The notes under the pieces were generated by a model, which worked only from the letters and a program-made list of their open reading frames with translations, did not search any database and was not told the DNA's origin. Position numbers and translations under genes: made by a program. DNA of 27,772 nt, taken from positions 1-27,772 of the forward strand of contig DLIO01000104.1 of the NCBI GenBank assembly GCA_002483765.1. The letters are read 5' to 3'. Positions 1 through 7,748 of the stretch are shown one piece after another (within the stretch, counting starts at the first letter, position 1; each line of letters begins with the position of its first letter). This stretch comes from Lentisphaeria bacterium UBA7640 (GTDB taxonomy: Bacteria > Verrucomicrobiota > Lentisphaeria > Victivallales > Victivallaceae).

Positions 1-23
1 CCAGCTTTGCTTGGCGCACTCAT
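1..23 (-). CDS. 5' end of a gene running off the left edge
   Basis: An ATG at 21-23 on the minus strand opens a frame reading M-S-A-P-S-K-A before the window ends. It is preceded by AAGGAG about seven bases upstream (around 30-35), which is a good ribosome binding site, and by a TATAAT at 54-49. Only seven codons are visible, so the product cannot be named. It is divergent from the gene at 152. I am fairly sure a gene starts here because the promoter-like box, binding site and start are correctly ordered. Confidence 0.55.
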
Positions 24-46
24 AATTCACTCCTTGTTTTATTGTG

Positions 47-58
47 GTATTATAATAC
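47..58. promoter_or_regulatory. 12-bp palindrome containing a TATAAT on both strands
   Basis: GTATTATAATAC is a perfect palindrome in the divergent gap between the left-edge gene and the gene at 152. It contains a TATAAT hexamer on each strand (51-56 plus, 54-49 minus). It could be a shared -10 region for both genes or an operator over the left gene's promoter. No convincing -35 box is visible for either direction, so the call is tentative. Confidence 0.35.
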
Positions 59-84
59 TACCATTCTAATAAAAAACAAATCTC

Positions 85-109
85 AATTGAATTTTTTTTT
101 GATTCAATT
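85..109. repeat. AT-rich inverted repeat in the 5' region of the 152 gene
   Basis: The arms AATTGAAT (85-92) and ATTCAATT (102-109) are perfectly complementary around a T-rich spacer of nine bases. It lies 43 bases upstream of the start at 152. It may be an operator or a weak hairpin in the leader. Composition alone could also give such a repeat in DNA this AT-rich. Confidence 0.3.
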
Positions 110-151
110 ACTTTAGAGGTTCAACAATTAAATATAAGGGGTTATTAATTT

Positions 152-562
152 ATGACAAAAAAAGTGATTTATTTGAGTGGTCCGATTATGGATGAACATG
201 CAGGATATGCACGTGAATGGCGAGAAGCGGCAAAAGTGTTGCTTGACGATAAATTCCGTTTACTAGATCCGATGCGACGTAAATTTATTGACCGCCAAGT
301 CGACAGTGCCAACGAAATTGTGGAGTTCGATCTGCAGGATGTACGCGATGCAGATATTATTTTAGTTAATTACAACAAACCGAGTATTGGGACTAGCATG
401 GAAGTTTTTTACGCGTCGCACAATCTTGGTAAATTTATTGTGACCTTTTCGCCTTTTGAGTATAAGGATTGCAGCCCGTGGATGGCACGCTTTTCAACAA
501 AAATTTTAAAGGATTTAGAGGGGGCAGCCCAATATATCAATACTCATTTTGGTTGCGATTAA
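152..562 (+). CDS. nucleoside 2-deoxyribosyltransferase-like protein
   Basis: This 136-residue protein has the layout of the nucleoside 2-deoxyribosyltransferase family, whose members cleave or exchange the N-glycosidic bond of (deoxy)nucleosides or nucleotides. The N-terminal strand motif YLSGPI is at 7-12. An acidic stretch runs into the second strand (FDLQDVRDADIILVN, 59-73). The motif GTSMEVFYA (80-88) places Glu84 where the family has its nucleophile. The length matches the small single-domain members. Upstream is AAGGGG with a spacing of about ten bases. It is transcribed alone, with 147 bases to the next gene. Substrate is unknown; a salvage or house-cleaning role is inference. Confidence 0.7.
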   Translation: MTKKVIYLSGPIMDEHAGYAREWREAAKVLLDDKFRLLDPMRRKFIDRQVDSANEIVEFDLQDVRDADIILVNYNKPSIGTSMEVFYASHNLGKFIVTFSPFEYKDCSPWMARFSTKILKDLEGAAQYINTHFGCD

Positions 563-709
563 CGCTATCTTTATGCACAAGCAAGCCCGATGTAAAATCA
601 ATAAATCACAATTAGGCATTGAGATCCTTGATTATAAAGCATTGGAAAACTGACCCGATGAGATGTATATTGCTCTAATTTATTAATCTCAAGAAGGACG
701 CAACAATTT

Positions 710-1807
710 ATGGCAGGAGTCTCTATACGAAACGTTTCAAAGGTCTATCCGGGTAACGTGAAAGCGGTAGATTCCATTGACTTGGAGATCAACAACCGCG
801 AATTCATGGTATTGGTTGGACCGTCTGGTTGTGGGAAATCAACGACATTGCGCATGATTGCTGGGCTGGAAGAGATATCCGAGGGCCAAATATTGATTGG
901 TGACCGCGTCATTAATGATATTCCACCTAAAGATCGTGATATTGCGATGGTGTTCCAAAATTATGCTCTTTACCCACACATGAGCGTTTATGACAATATG
1001 GCATTTGGTTTAAAATTACGCAGATATCGAAAGGCTGAAATCAAAAAAAGAGTCGAAGAAGCCGCACGTATTTTGAGTATCGAATCGTATCTTGACCGCC
1101 GCCCCAAAAATCTCTCAGGCGGCCAACGCCAACGCGTTGCCGTTGGTCGCGCGATTGTCCGCAAACCGGAAGCATTTCTTTTCGATGAACCGTTGTCCAA
1201 CCTTGACGCAAAGATGCGGGTTCAGATGCGCACAGAGATCAGCAAACTGCACACGCAACTAGAAACGACTATGATTTACGTGACCCATGACCAAGTTGAA
1301 GCTATGACTATGGGTGACCGAATTTGTGTCATGAAAGATGGTCACATACATCAAGTTGATTCACCGATTAATCTTTATGACAATCCGGTTAATATTTTTG
1401 TTGCTAGCTTTATCGGGACTCCACCAATGAATTTTTTCAACGGCCGTATCGAATTCCGCGACGGTAAACTTTGGTTTAAAGAAGAATCGTTTGTTGTGCC
1501 ACTTCTTGAAGAGTGGGAGAGGAAGCTTGGTGCGTACAAAGGCAAAAGAGTGGTTTTCGGCATACGTCCCGAAAATATTTTTTGGAAAAATGATATTTCG
1601 GATCACGAAGTTGCGGTAAAATCAGTGGTTGAAGTAATTGAACCGATGGGGGCGGAGACATACATGTATATGAATACTGGATTTCATTCGTTCATCGCGC
1701 GCGTGGATGCCCATCATCCATTTAAAATAGGTGAAAAAATCGAATTAAATTTTGACCTGTCGCGTGCTCACGTGTTCGATGCAGAATCTGAGGAGCTGAT
1801 AGTTTGA
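710..1807 (+). CDS. ABC transporter ATP-binding protein, MalK/UgpC family
   Basis: This is a 365-residue cytoplasmic ATPase of a CUT1-type sugar or glycerol-3-phosphate importer. Walker A GPSGCGKS is at 37-44, the Q-loop glutamine at 83, the signature LSGGQ at 135-139, Walker B AFLFDE at 155-160, and the switch histidine at 193. Residues from about 240 form the C-terminal OB/TOBE-like regulatory region typical of MalK and UgpC. No permease or solute-binding gene lies beside it. It may therefore energise transporters encoded elsewhere, as shared ATPases such as MsiK do in actinobacteria (family knowledge; its use here is inference). AAGGA stands 11 bases before the start, a rather long spacing. 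The substrate cannot be read from the sequence. Confidence 0.88.
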   Translation: MAGVSIRNVSKVYPGNVKAVDSIDLEINNREFMVLVGPSGCGKSTTLRMIAGLEEISEGQILIGDRVINDIPPKDRDIAMVFQNYALYPHMSVYDNMAFGLKLRRYRKAEIKKRVEEAARILSIESYLDRRPKNLSGGQRQRVAVGRAIVRKPEAFLFDEPLSNLDAKMRVQMRTEISKLHTQLETTMIYVTHDQVEAMTMGDRICVMKDGHIHQVDSPINLYDNPVNIFVASFIGTPPMNFFNGRIEFRDGKLWFKEESFVVPLLEEWERKLGAYKGKRVVFGIRPENIFWKNDISDHEVAVKSVVEVIEPMGAETYMYMNTGFHSFIARVDAHHPFKIGEKIELNFDLSRAHVFDAESEELIV

Positions 1808-1840
1808 GTATTCGCTAAAAAAATAAATTTTATATCAATA

Positions 1841-1946
1841 ACTTCGGGGCTGGGTGAGATTCCCGACCGGCGGTAAAAGTCCGCGAGCTAAATAGCTGAA
1901 ACGGTGTGATTCCGTTACCGACAGTAAGAGTCTGGATGAAAGAAGT
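1841..1946 (+). promoter_or_regulatory. FMN riboswitch (RFN element) aptamer
   Basis: The aptamer carries the conserved RFN blocks in order: GGGGCTGGGTGAGATTCCCG, then ACCGGCGGTAAAAGTCCGCG, a variable stem with an AGCTAAATAGCT core, GGTGTGATTCCGTTACCGAC, and AGTAAGAGTCTGGATG. The closing P1 stem can form between ACTTC (1841-1845) and GAAGT (1942-1946). It binds flavin mononucleotide. Lying between the upstream ATPase gene and ribBA, with an intrinsic terminator 33 bases on, it should shut off ribBA by premature termination when FMN is plentiful. The family assignment is direct; the mode of control follows from the terminator. Confidence 0.97.
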
Positions 1947-1978
1947 CGGTGTAACTGAAAACTCAGTAACACTTTTTT

Positions 1979-2016
1979 AAAAAGCCTTGAATTCACTGTT
2001 CAAGGCTTTTTTGTTT
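1979..2016 (+). terminator. Rho-independent terminator, expression platform of the FMN riboswitch
   Basis: The 13-bp arms 1979-1991 and 1999-2011 pair around a 7-base loop; the core is AAGCCTTGAA against TTCAAGGCTT. A T-rich run follows. It sits between the aptamer and ribBA, as expected for transcriptional control. The segment just before it (1953-1970) holds a short ACTGA/TCAGT hairpin that may belong to the alternative fold. Confidence 0.9.
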
Positions 2017-2055
2017 TTATAAAAAACAGTTAATAATTATTAAATGAGGTAAAAA

Positions 2056-3252
2056 ATGACTTATCAATTTGATGAGATTGAAGATGTTGTCGCGGCGTTA
2101 AAACGTGGCGAAATGGTCGTGGTGACCGATGATGAGGAACGTGAGAACGAGGGCGACTTGATTGCTGCAGCGTCTAAAGTTACTCCTGACATGGTGACTT
2201 TTATGGCTACGCACGGTCGTGGATTGGTCTGTGTGCCATTATCGTCCGAATACGCAAACAATGTAGGCTTGGTCAACATGTCGTCCTCCTCCGATCCGTT
2301 TCGAACGGCATTTACGCAGAGCGTCGATATTATTGAAGGAATTACCACCGGTATTTCAGCGTTTGATCGCGCTAAAACTATTGCCGCATTAATTGATCCT
2401 GAAAGCCATCAAGAGGATTTCGCCTCGCCGGGTCATGTGTTTCCGCTAATTGCTAAAGATGGTGGAGTTTTGCAGCGTGCTGGTCACACTGAAGCCGCCG
2501 TGGACTTAGCGCGTTTGGCTGGTTTAGCTCCGGCTGGCGTAATTTGCGAAATTATGAATGATGATGGTACCATGGCGCGAGTTCCACAACTAGATCTTTT
2601 TCGGCGCAAATTCAATTTAAAATGGTGTACAGTCGCAGCGCTGATTGAATATCGACGTCGCACCGAGATTCTAGTAGAGATGGGAACTTTTGCCAAAATG
2701 CCAACAAAATTTGGTGATTTTAAAGTTTGTGCTTTCCGTTCAAAAACCGATGGCCTGGAACACGTGGCTCTGATTTATGGTGATGTTGCAGGAAAGGAAA
2801 ATGTTTTAACGCGAGTGCATAGTGAATGCCTGACTGGCGATGTTTTTGGATCGCTGCGTTGCGACTGTGGAAACCAACTTCACGACGCAATGAAAAAGAT
2901 CGTTGAGGAAGGAGCCGGGATTGTGGTTTATATGCGCCAAGAAGGGCGCGGCATCGGTATATTCAATAAAATAAATGCATATAATCTTCAGGATGGCGGT
3001 TGCGACACGGTTGAGGCTAACGAACGGTTGGGCTTTGCCGCGGATCTACGTGAATACGGAATTGGCGTGCAAATCATCTTGGAACTTGGAGTAAAATCAA
3101 TCAGAGTTTTGACTAATAATCCTTGTAAGATTGTTGGTTTAGATGGATATGGACTGAAGATTACTGGACGAGTTCCATTGATTTGCGGATATGATAAGTT
3201 GGCATGTCAATACATGAAAACTAAAAAAGAAAAAATGGGACATTTGCTGTAA
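2056..3252 (+). CDS. ribBA: bifunctional DHBP synthase / GTP cyclohydrolase II
   Basis: This 398-residue enzyme provides both entry reactions of riboflavin synthesis. The N-terminal domain (about 1-205) makes 3,4-dihydroxy-2-butanone 4-phosphate from ribulose 5-phosphate: DDEERENEGD at 25-34, TTGIS at 97-101, RAGHTEA at 141-147. The C-terminal domain (about 206-398) opens GTP to the pyrimidine precursor. Its zinc cysteines are 258, 269 and 271 in SEC and RCDCG, RQEGRGIG is at 294-301, and LTNNP at 352-356. Both active sites look complete, and the length is that of normal RibBA fusions. GAGG lies ten bases before ATG. Regulation is by the FMN riboswitch upstream. No other riboflavin gene is adjacent. 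Confidence 0.96.
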   Translation: MTYQFDEIEDVVAALKRGEMVVVTDDEERENEGDLIAAASKVTPDMVTFMATHGRGLVCVPLSSEYANNVGLVNMSSSSDPFRTAFTQSVDIIEGITTGISAFDRAKTIAALIDPESHQEDFASPGHVFPLIAKDGGVLQRAGHTEAAVDLARLAGLAPAGVICEIMNDDGTMARVPQLDLFRRKFNLKWCTVAALIEYRRRTEILVEMGTFAKMPTKFGDFKVCAFRSKTDGLEHVALIYGDVAGKENVLTRVHSECLTGDVFGSLRCDCGNQLHDAMKKIVEEGAGIVVYMRQEGRGIGIFNKINAYNLQDGGCDTVEANERLGFAADLREYGIGVQIILELGVKSIRVLTNNPCKIVGLDGYGLKITGRVPLICGYDKLACQYMKTKKEKMGHLL

Positions 3253-3300
3253 AGTTTTAAAGCGGAAAGAAATGTTCACTATGTCAATATTATTCAGTAT

Positions 3301-3325
3301 GCCCCGCCTGCCCTAAATACGGGGC
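3301..3325 (+). terminator. possible hairpin downstream of ribBA
   Basis: GCCCCG (3301-3306) and CGGGGC (3320-3325) form a 6-bp GC stem with a 13-base loop, 48 bases after the ribBA stop. No T-run follows, so it may be only part of the 3' untranslated region or a processing stop. Confidence 0.35.
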
Positions 3326-3351
3326 GAGATTATAGTGTAAAATGATTCCTT

Positions 3352-3382
3352 AATTCGCGCGCGCATTATGCGCGCGCGAATT
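3352..3382. terminator. 31-bp near-perfect GC palindrome between convergent genes
   Basis: Two 15-base arms (3352-3366 and 3368-3382) are exact reverse complements around a single T. The core of each arm is CGCGCGCGC flanked by AATT. It lies between the convergent ribBA (+) and oxidoreductase (-) stops and can form the same hairpin in both transcripts, so a bidirectional transcription stop or 3'-end stabiliser is likely. There is no long T-run on either side. The alternating CG tracts are also prone to cruciform or Z-DNA in supercoiled DNA. Confidence 0.55.
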
Positions 3383-3392
3383 CAAGAGGGAT

Positions 3393-4571
3393 TTATTTCT
3401 TGCTGATCTGACCGTTTTCGAAGTAGTCGATAACGTTCTGTGGGAGTTGAGGTATATCACAACGATTGCAGCCGTTACGCATGGAATGATGTCCCATGAC
3501 TCCAGCGGCAACCGCATTACGGGCGGCAATCGGCGAGGTCCTAGTTTTTTTGCCATAACGTACAAAATCTAGAAAACTCTGGACGATGCCTATGTCAGAA
3601 CCACCGTGACCACCAACTACTTCCTTCAGTTTATAGATAACGTCAGGCGTTGCACGCGGGCCGCGTTGATTCCAGACATGGATTTCACATTTTCCCGCAT
3701 CACCAATATTTTCCACCCGTCCACGGGTTCCGATAAAGGTGTAATTGCGCTCTGAATCTGGCGTGTAGTGGGATTGTGTGTAACTAGCCTGAGTGCCGTT
3801 ATCAAGCTGCATCATAATCATATTGTGATCTTCGACATCAATTACCGGAGAAAATCCAGTTTGTTCTAGTGGTGGCCAGTGGCCTACATCCCATTTAGCA
3901 CAACCTTTGGTTTCAGGAGAACGACGTTCACATTTGTCGTAAACTGACAGCATGCCCATGCCGACCACAGATTTAGTATAGCCACCCATAAGCCAATGCA
4001 TGACGTCAATGTCGTGTGCTCCCTTCTGGAGAAGCAACCCGCAGGTATATTGTTGTTCTGAATGCCAGTCACGGAAGTATGCATCTCCACCGTAATTAAT
4101 AAAATGGCGACACCAGCCGGACTGAATCTCGCCGATCATACCGGAATCGATAATCTCTTTCATTTTAAGAATAGATGGAAAATGGCGCATATTATGCCCG
4201 AGAAAAAGTTTTTTCCCACTCGTCATGGCCGCATTGAGCATACGATCGCAACCTTCAATACTGATGGCCATCGGCTTTTCGAGATAAACGTGTTTGCCTG
4301 CTTCAAGAGCGGCTATGCCCTGTTCTTCATGCAAATAATCGGGAGAACAGATAAATACCACTTCGACATCTGGGTTTTTCAGTACATCGCGATAATCTGC
4401 AGTGAAAGCCATTTTTGCAGATGGGACATGTTCTTTAAAGTAATTTTCCGCTTCTGGATTGGGGTCTGCTCCTGCAACTATTTCCCAACCTTCCTCCGGT
4501 TTGTGTGCTTGCCAGCCGTGACGTCCACGTCCTCCGACTCCAATTAATCCAACTTTTTTCATAACATTCAT
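3393..4571 (-). CDS. Gfo/Idh/MocA family NAD(P)-dependent oxidoreductase
   Basis: This 392-residue protein has an N-terminal Rossmann fold with the dinucleotide motif GVGGRG at 11-16, the family signature EKP at 98-100, and the GAHDIDVMHW segment in the C-terminal substrate domain, where the His-Asp pair is typical. Such enzymes oxidise or reduce sugars, inositols and their derivatives. The specific substrate cannot be told. No signal peptide is visible, so it is presumably cytosolic. The start is supported by AAAGGA about eight bases upstream; an internal ATG three codons later is possible. It is divergent from the AraC regulator at 4696, which is its likely controller. The 31-bp palindrome ends ten bases beyond its stop. 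Confidence 0.9.
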   Translation of the reverse strand: MNVMKKVGLIGVGGRGRHGWQAHKPEEGWEIVAGADPNPEAENYFKEHVPSAKMAFTADYRDVLKNPDVEVVFICSPDYLHEEQGIAALEAGKHVYLEKPMAISIEGCDRMLNAAMTSGKKLFLGHNMRHFPSILKMKEIIDSGMIGEIQSGWCRHFINYGGDAYFRDWHSEQQYTCGLLLQKGAHDIDVMHWLMGGYTKSVVGMGMLSVYDKCERRSPETKGCAKWDVGHWPPLEQTGFSPVIDVEDHNMIMMQLDNGTQASYTQSHYTPDSERNYTFIGTRGRVENIGDAGKCEIHVWNQRGPRATPDVIYKLKEVVGGHGGSDIGIVQSFLDFVRYGKKTRTSPIAARNAVAAGVMGHHSMRNGCNRCDIPQLPQNVIDYFENGQISKK

Positions 4572-4630
4572 GATAATTCCTTTGTTTAGAGATGGAAACT
4601 ATGCTTTAATGTAATAAATTAATTAAAGAT

Positions 4631-4660
4631 ATCAACCTCATTCAGATATTTTTGGTTGAT
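4631..4660. promoter_or_regulatory. inverted repeat, candidate operator between oxidoreductase and araC-type gene
   Basis: ATCAACC (4631-4637) and GGTTGAT (4654-4660) are perfectly complementary, with centres 23 bp apart, about two helical turns. They lie in the 124-bp gap between the divergent genes, the expected place for a site bound by the adjacent regulator. The rest of the gap is very AT-rich. Function is inferred from position only. Confidence 0.35.
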
Positions 4661-4695
4661 AATATATATAAAAAATATACCAAAGATGTGGAAAA

Positions 4696-5487
4696 TTGAC
4701 TAATAAGATTAGTGACAATCAGGAATTTCAGTTTAATCTTCTAGCTGCTACTACCGTGCAGGCAGACGCACGGATGTTGGCCTTGGAACGCTTTGATTAC
4801 AGCGCGTGTACGGTTGAATATATAGTTTCGGGAAGCGGTTTCCTCGAAATAAATGGGCACGAATTTAACCCTTCACGAGGCAGCATTTATATTCTACACC
4901 GTCATAGCAATCATCGTTATTGGCCGGAACGCAGTGATCCGTGGCAAAAAATATTTTTTGCTATTTCCGGAGAAATGGTCGATTATTTGTTCCGCGCGTA
5001 TCGCTTAATGGAATTATATTATCTTCCGGATGCGCTAAAATTATTGAAACATTTTGAAGCCATGCAACATTTGAATTATAATACTGATCATGTCCACCAA
5101 CAAGCGGCAGTTATTTTCCATCAATTTGTCGAAGAAGCAGCTCGTATAGTTTACGGTGAAAAACGCAGTATTCCTGTAGAATTTGTTGCTCTTAAAAATG
5201 CGCTAGATACTCATTTGGAGTGTCGTTTTGTACTCGAGGATTATTGTCTTGAACATAAAGTTTCTACTACTCACCTGATTCGTGGCTTTCGCCGCCATTA
5301 TGGCAATACGCCTTACGGATATTTAATGGAACGACGCTTGGAATTGGCTAAGCGTTTACTTCTGCATTCATCTTTCTCAATCAAAGAAATTGCTGCCCGA
5401 CTATGTTTTTCAGACCAATATTATTTCTCTAATTACTTCAAATCAAAAAACGGACTATCGCCAAAATATTTTCGCAACGAAAAATAG
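4696..5487 (+). CDS. AraC-family transcriptional regulator with N-terminal cupin-like domain
   Basis: In this 263-residue protein, residues about 20-110 look like the cupin-type ligand-binding half (EYIVSGSGFLEINGHEF, then an HRHSNHRYWPE stretch). Residues about 165-260 form the double helix-turn-helix, ending in the typical FSDQYYFSNYFKSKNGLSP. The frame opens with TTG at 4696 behind GTGGAAAA. An in-frame TAA lies at 4669 and there is no upstream ATG; the first internal ATG would remove part of the cupin. It is divergent from the Gfo/Idh/MocA gene and probably regulates it in response to a sugar-like ligand (inference). Confidence 0.88.
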   Translation: MTNKISDNQEFQFNLLAATTVQADARMLALERFDYSACTVEYIVSGSGFLEINGHEFNPSRGSIYILHRHSNHRYWPERSDPWQKIFFAISGEMVDYLFRAYRLMELYYLPDALKLLKHFEAMQHLNYNTDHVHQQAAVIFHQFVEEAARIVYGEKRSIPVEFVALKNALDTHLECRFVLEDYCLEHKVSTTHLIRGFRRHYGNTPYGYLMERRLELAKRLLLHSSFSIKEIAARLCFSDQYYFSNYFKSKNGLSPKYFRNEK

Positions 5488-5583
5488 TTAAGGTTAAGAA
5501 CTTCGATAAAATCATTGTAAGTTGACTCTTAAATTTTCGAGTTCATGATGCGCGCCAATTCGCAACTGAAATTACATCACTTG

Positions 5584-5603
5584 GGGAATGTGTCTGAATT
5601 CCC
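5584..5603 (+). terminator. weak hairpin after the araC-type gene
   Basis: GGGAAT (5584-5589) pairs with ATTCCC (5598-5603) across an 8-base loop and is followed by AGTTTTAAATT. It lies about 97 bases past the regulator's stop. The stem is short, so this is a modest terminator candidate. Confidence 0.35.
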
Positions 5604-5614
5604 AGTTTTAAATT

Positions 5615-5636
5615 CTTCTTTTAAGTTGTAAAGAAG
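5615..5636 (-). terminator. weak hairpin after the ABC export operon
   Basis: CTTCTTT and AAAGAAG (5615-5621 and 5630-5636) pair around an 8-base loop, just after the stop of the last gene of the minus-strand ABC operon. In that direction it is followed by AATTTAAAAC. The stem is AT-rich; position rather than strength supports the call. Confidence 0.35.
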
Positions 5637-5639
5637 CTA

Positions 5640-6446
5640 TTATGCAGAAACGGAGAGATCCATCCTCTTCAGCCGGATCATCGTCAGGAACATAAAGATA
5701 TATGAGATGGCTAAAGTATAAAACAACAATGAAGCGAGCAACAGCGGGCCAGAGATACTATCTTGAAAATAATAAAGAAAGTTGGGGAACATATAATGAA
5801 CAAAGCCCATTATTACGCCCATACCAGGAAACATCCCCTCTGGAAACAAGGCAACAGTCAAAGGGATAAAGCCAACCGCAAATGAAAAGAGCGAATAAAT
5901 AGTCGTGAACAACATCGCCCCCATTGAGCCGCCGATTGTTGAGAATGCGATGGTCATAGTAATCAATGGGATTAGCATCAATGACGGCACAAACTGACGG
6001 CAAATTACTCGGAATGTATATTGAGTCGCGCCTAATCCAAAAAAACGATTTGCAACAATCAATGTGATTTCAATCAGGATGAAAACGGTAAAGCTCATCA
6101 GCATGGTGGCGATGTATTTACCCAACAAGTATTGCAAACGCCCTGCTGGTTTTGAAAGAATAACCATAATTAAACCATTTGCTATGTCCGAAGGGATTTC
6201 TGAAGCGCTGTAAAATACAGAAATTAAGATACAAAAAAGCATCGCGACGCTAGTTCCCACTGTAATCGATGGAATATCGACAGCTTCTCCACTCAATGCA
6301 TAAGCAAATAATGAGCCCTGAGAAACTTGCCCCGTGATCGGATCGGCGGCATCTGACAACATACATACAGCCATTCCAACAAGCACTAATATATAAAATG
6401 AATACTCGCGCATTCGCCGCAGTGATAATTCAGTTATTGCCCACAT
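5640..6446 (-). CDS. ABC-2-type transporter permease (second permease of the module)
   Basis: This 268-residue protein has about six hydrophobic segments. After the first helix comes a short loop with a SEIPSDIANGL segment, then LSKPAGRLQYLLGKYIA, the marker of the ABC-2/NosY-like permease family (cytoplasmic loop contacting the ATPase). It resembles the permease at 8729, which has LSKPLGRTNYLIGKMI at the equivalent place, so the two are likely paralogues forming a heterodimer or alternative partners for the ATPase at 9725. It is last in the operon, 12 bases after the repeat protein. The transported substrate is unknown. Confidence 0.85.
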   Translation of the reverse strand: MWAITELSLRRMREYSFYILVLVGMAVCMLSDAADPITGQVSQGSLFAYALSGEAVDIPSITVGTSVAMLFCILISVFYSASEIPSDIANGLIMVILSKPAGRLQYLLGKYIATMLMSFTVFILIEITLIVANRFFGLGATQYTFRVICRQFVPSLMLIPLITMTIAFSTIGGSMGAMLFTTIYSLFSFAVGFIPLTVALFPEGMFPGMGVIMGFVHYMFPNFLYYFQDSISGPLLLASLLFYTLAISYIFMFLTMIRLKRMDLSVSA

Positions 6447-6458
6447 TTTATACCTCGA

Positions 6459-7733
6459 TTAATCTTCTTTAATGATGCCGCGTTCAATCAGTTCGCCCAA
6501 ATTACGCAACTCTTTGTCTGCATCCATTCTTTCAACAATAGTAATGGCTCTTTGCGCAATTTCATTATTTCCACATTTGGTCGCATGATCGCGAAGCATT
6601 TCGTAAAATCTTTTATAGTCGTAAAAGCGCGGAGTCTCATTCAGTAATGGCAATAGAAAATCAACATAAACTTGATCTTTGGATTTAAGTTCTCGCAAGC
6701 GATTCAGTCCAGCTTCCCATGCCTGTAGTTTGTCAGTTTCGCGTTTTATGGTACTTTGGTATTTTTGGTAATCTGCAATGGTGATTCGATCTTCAGCTAA
6801 ACGTTCGTTAATTAATCGCGACAAAGGGACATAGAAATTACGAGCAGAACGGCATTTGGGATCATTCAATAATGTAGTAAGAAGCCCAGATGCTTCCAGG
6901 TTATCATAACCAAAAAGATGTGCAGCAAGTGCGGTATAAGCGAAATTCTTCTCTTCTGGGTTAGTAGCTTTGACCACGCTTTCTTTTAGGTTTGAATATA
7001 TTTCGCGATATTCTAATTCTGCCTTAATGAGGTTATTGTTGATACTAATGTTTTTTTCTTTGATCTTTTCTCTAATTTGAGTCGCAGCGTCAATGGTTTC
7101 GTGATCTTTTATCCGGTTTGCTTGGCTAGCGATGGTAGCATAAAAACGATCATAATTACGGTATTCTTTTACATTTTGCATTAGCGGTGCCAAAAAATCA
7201 AGGTATGCTCGAGGAGCTCCCCTTAATCGCTGGATTTGTGCTAAACCTGCAGCCCAAGCCTGTAGTTTATCCTCTTCCCATTTCAGGGTGTCGATATGTT
7301 GATGGTAATCTTTGATAGTGATAGGATGTTTGGTTTTGCTGTTCAAAATCAAAGTAGCGAGGGCTTGATATGCGCGACGCGATTTTTGATATTCTGGCGT
7401 TTCTAAAATTGAAACCATTATTTTGTCACTACCTTTTGGGTCTTTTACTTTAATATAATCAGCAAAAGCGAATAACGCGTCAACTTTAGCATCAATGCCT
7501 TTGGCAATCTCTGCTTTTTTCTGAAAATCTAAATACTTGGCGCGATATTCGATCGCTAATTTGGCTTTGTCTGGAAGCCAGTTAACCAGTTGACCGTATT
7601 CGCTCGCTTTGCTGGGTTTGGCTGCGGAAAGAGTGTTGCTTTGCAGAATAGCATCAGAAACGATATAAAAAATAACCGCGAGAATAAAAAGCATCATAAA
7701 AACTATAGCTCTTTTGTCTCGCGGTTTTTTCAT
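6459..7733 (-). CDS. membrane-anchored protein of two 179-residue repeats
   Basis: This 424-residue protein is not a family I recognise. Residues 8-29 are a single hydrophobic segment after a basic N-terminus, so the rest probably lies outside the cytoplasm. The remainder is two copies of one unit, about 60-226 and 239-405, in register at an offset of exactly 179 with no gaps. Matching pairs are KDYHQH (141) with ADYQKY (320), DKLQAW (155) with DKLQAW (334), YLDFLAPL (177) with YVDFLLPL (356), and YDRFYATI (194) with YKRFYEML (373). The unit is mostly alpha-helical and charged, perhaps TPR-like. It sits between the zinc-ribbon gene (15 bases) and permease B (12 bases), so it is likely an accessory part of that ABC exporter. 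Confidence 0.8.
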   Translation of the reverse strand: MKKPRDKRAIVFMMLFILAVIFYIVSDAILQSNTLSAAKPSKASEYGQLVNWLPDKAKLAIEYRAKYLDFQKKAEIAKGIDAKVDALFAFADYIKVKDPKGSDKIMVSILETPEYQKSRRAYQALATLILNSKTKHPITIKDYHQHIDTLKWEEDKLQAWAAGLAQIQRLRGAPRAYLDFLAPLMQNVKEYRNYDRFYATIASQANRIKDHETIDAATQIREKIKEKNISINNNLIKAELEYREIYSNLKESVVKATNPEEKNFAYTALAAHLFGYDNLEASGLLTTLLNDPKCRSARNFYVPLSRLINERLAEDRITIADYQKYQSTIKRETDKLQAWEAGLNRLRELKSKDQVYVDFLLPLLNETPRFYDYKRFYEMLRDHATKCGNNEIAQRAITIVERMDADKELRNLGELIERGIIKED

Positions 7734-7748
7734 AGTACGGATTACTGG

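Noticed and set aside
4062..4547. 161-codon plus-strand frame opposite the Gfo/Idh/MocA gene
   Set aside because: It is a shadow of the oxidoreductase, whose motifs and ribosome binding site are clear; the plus-strand product has no family features.
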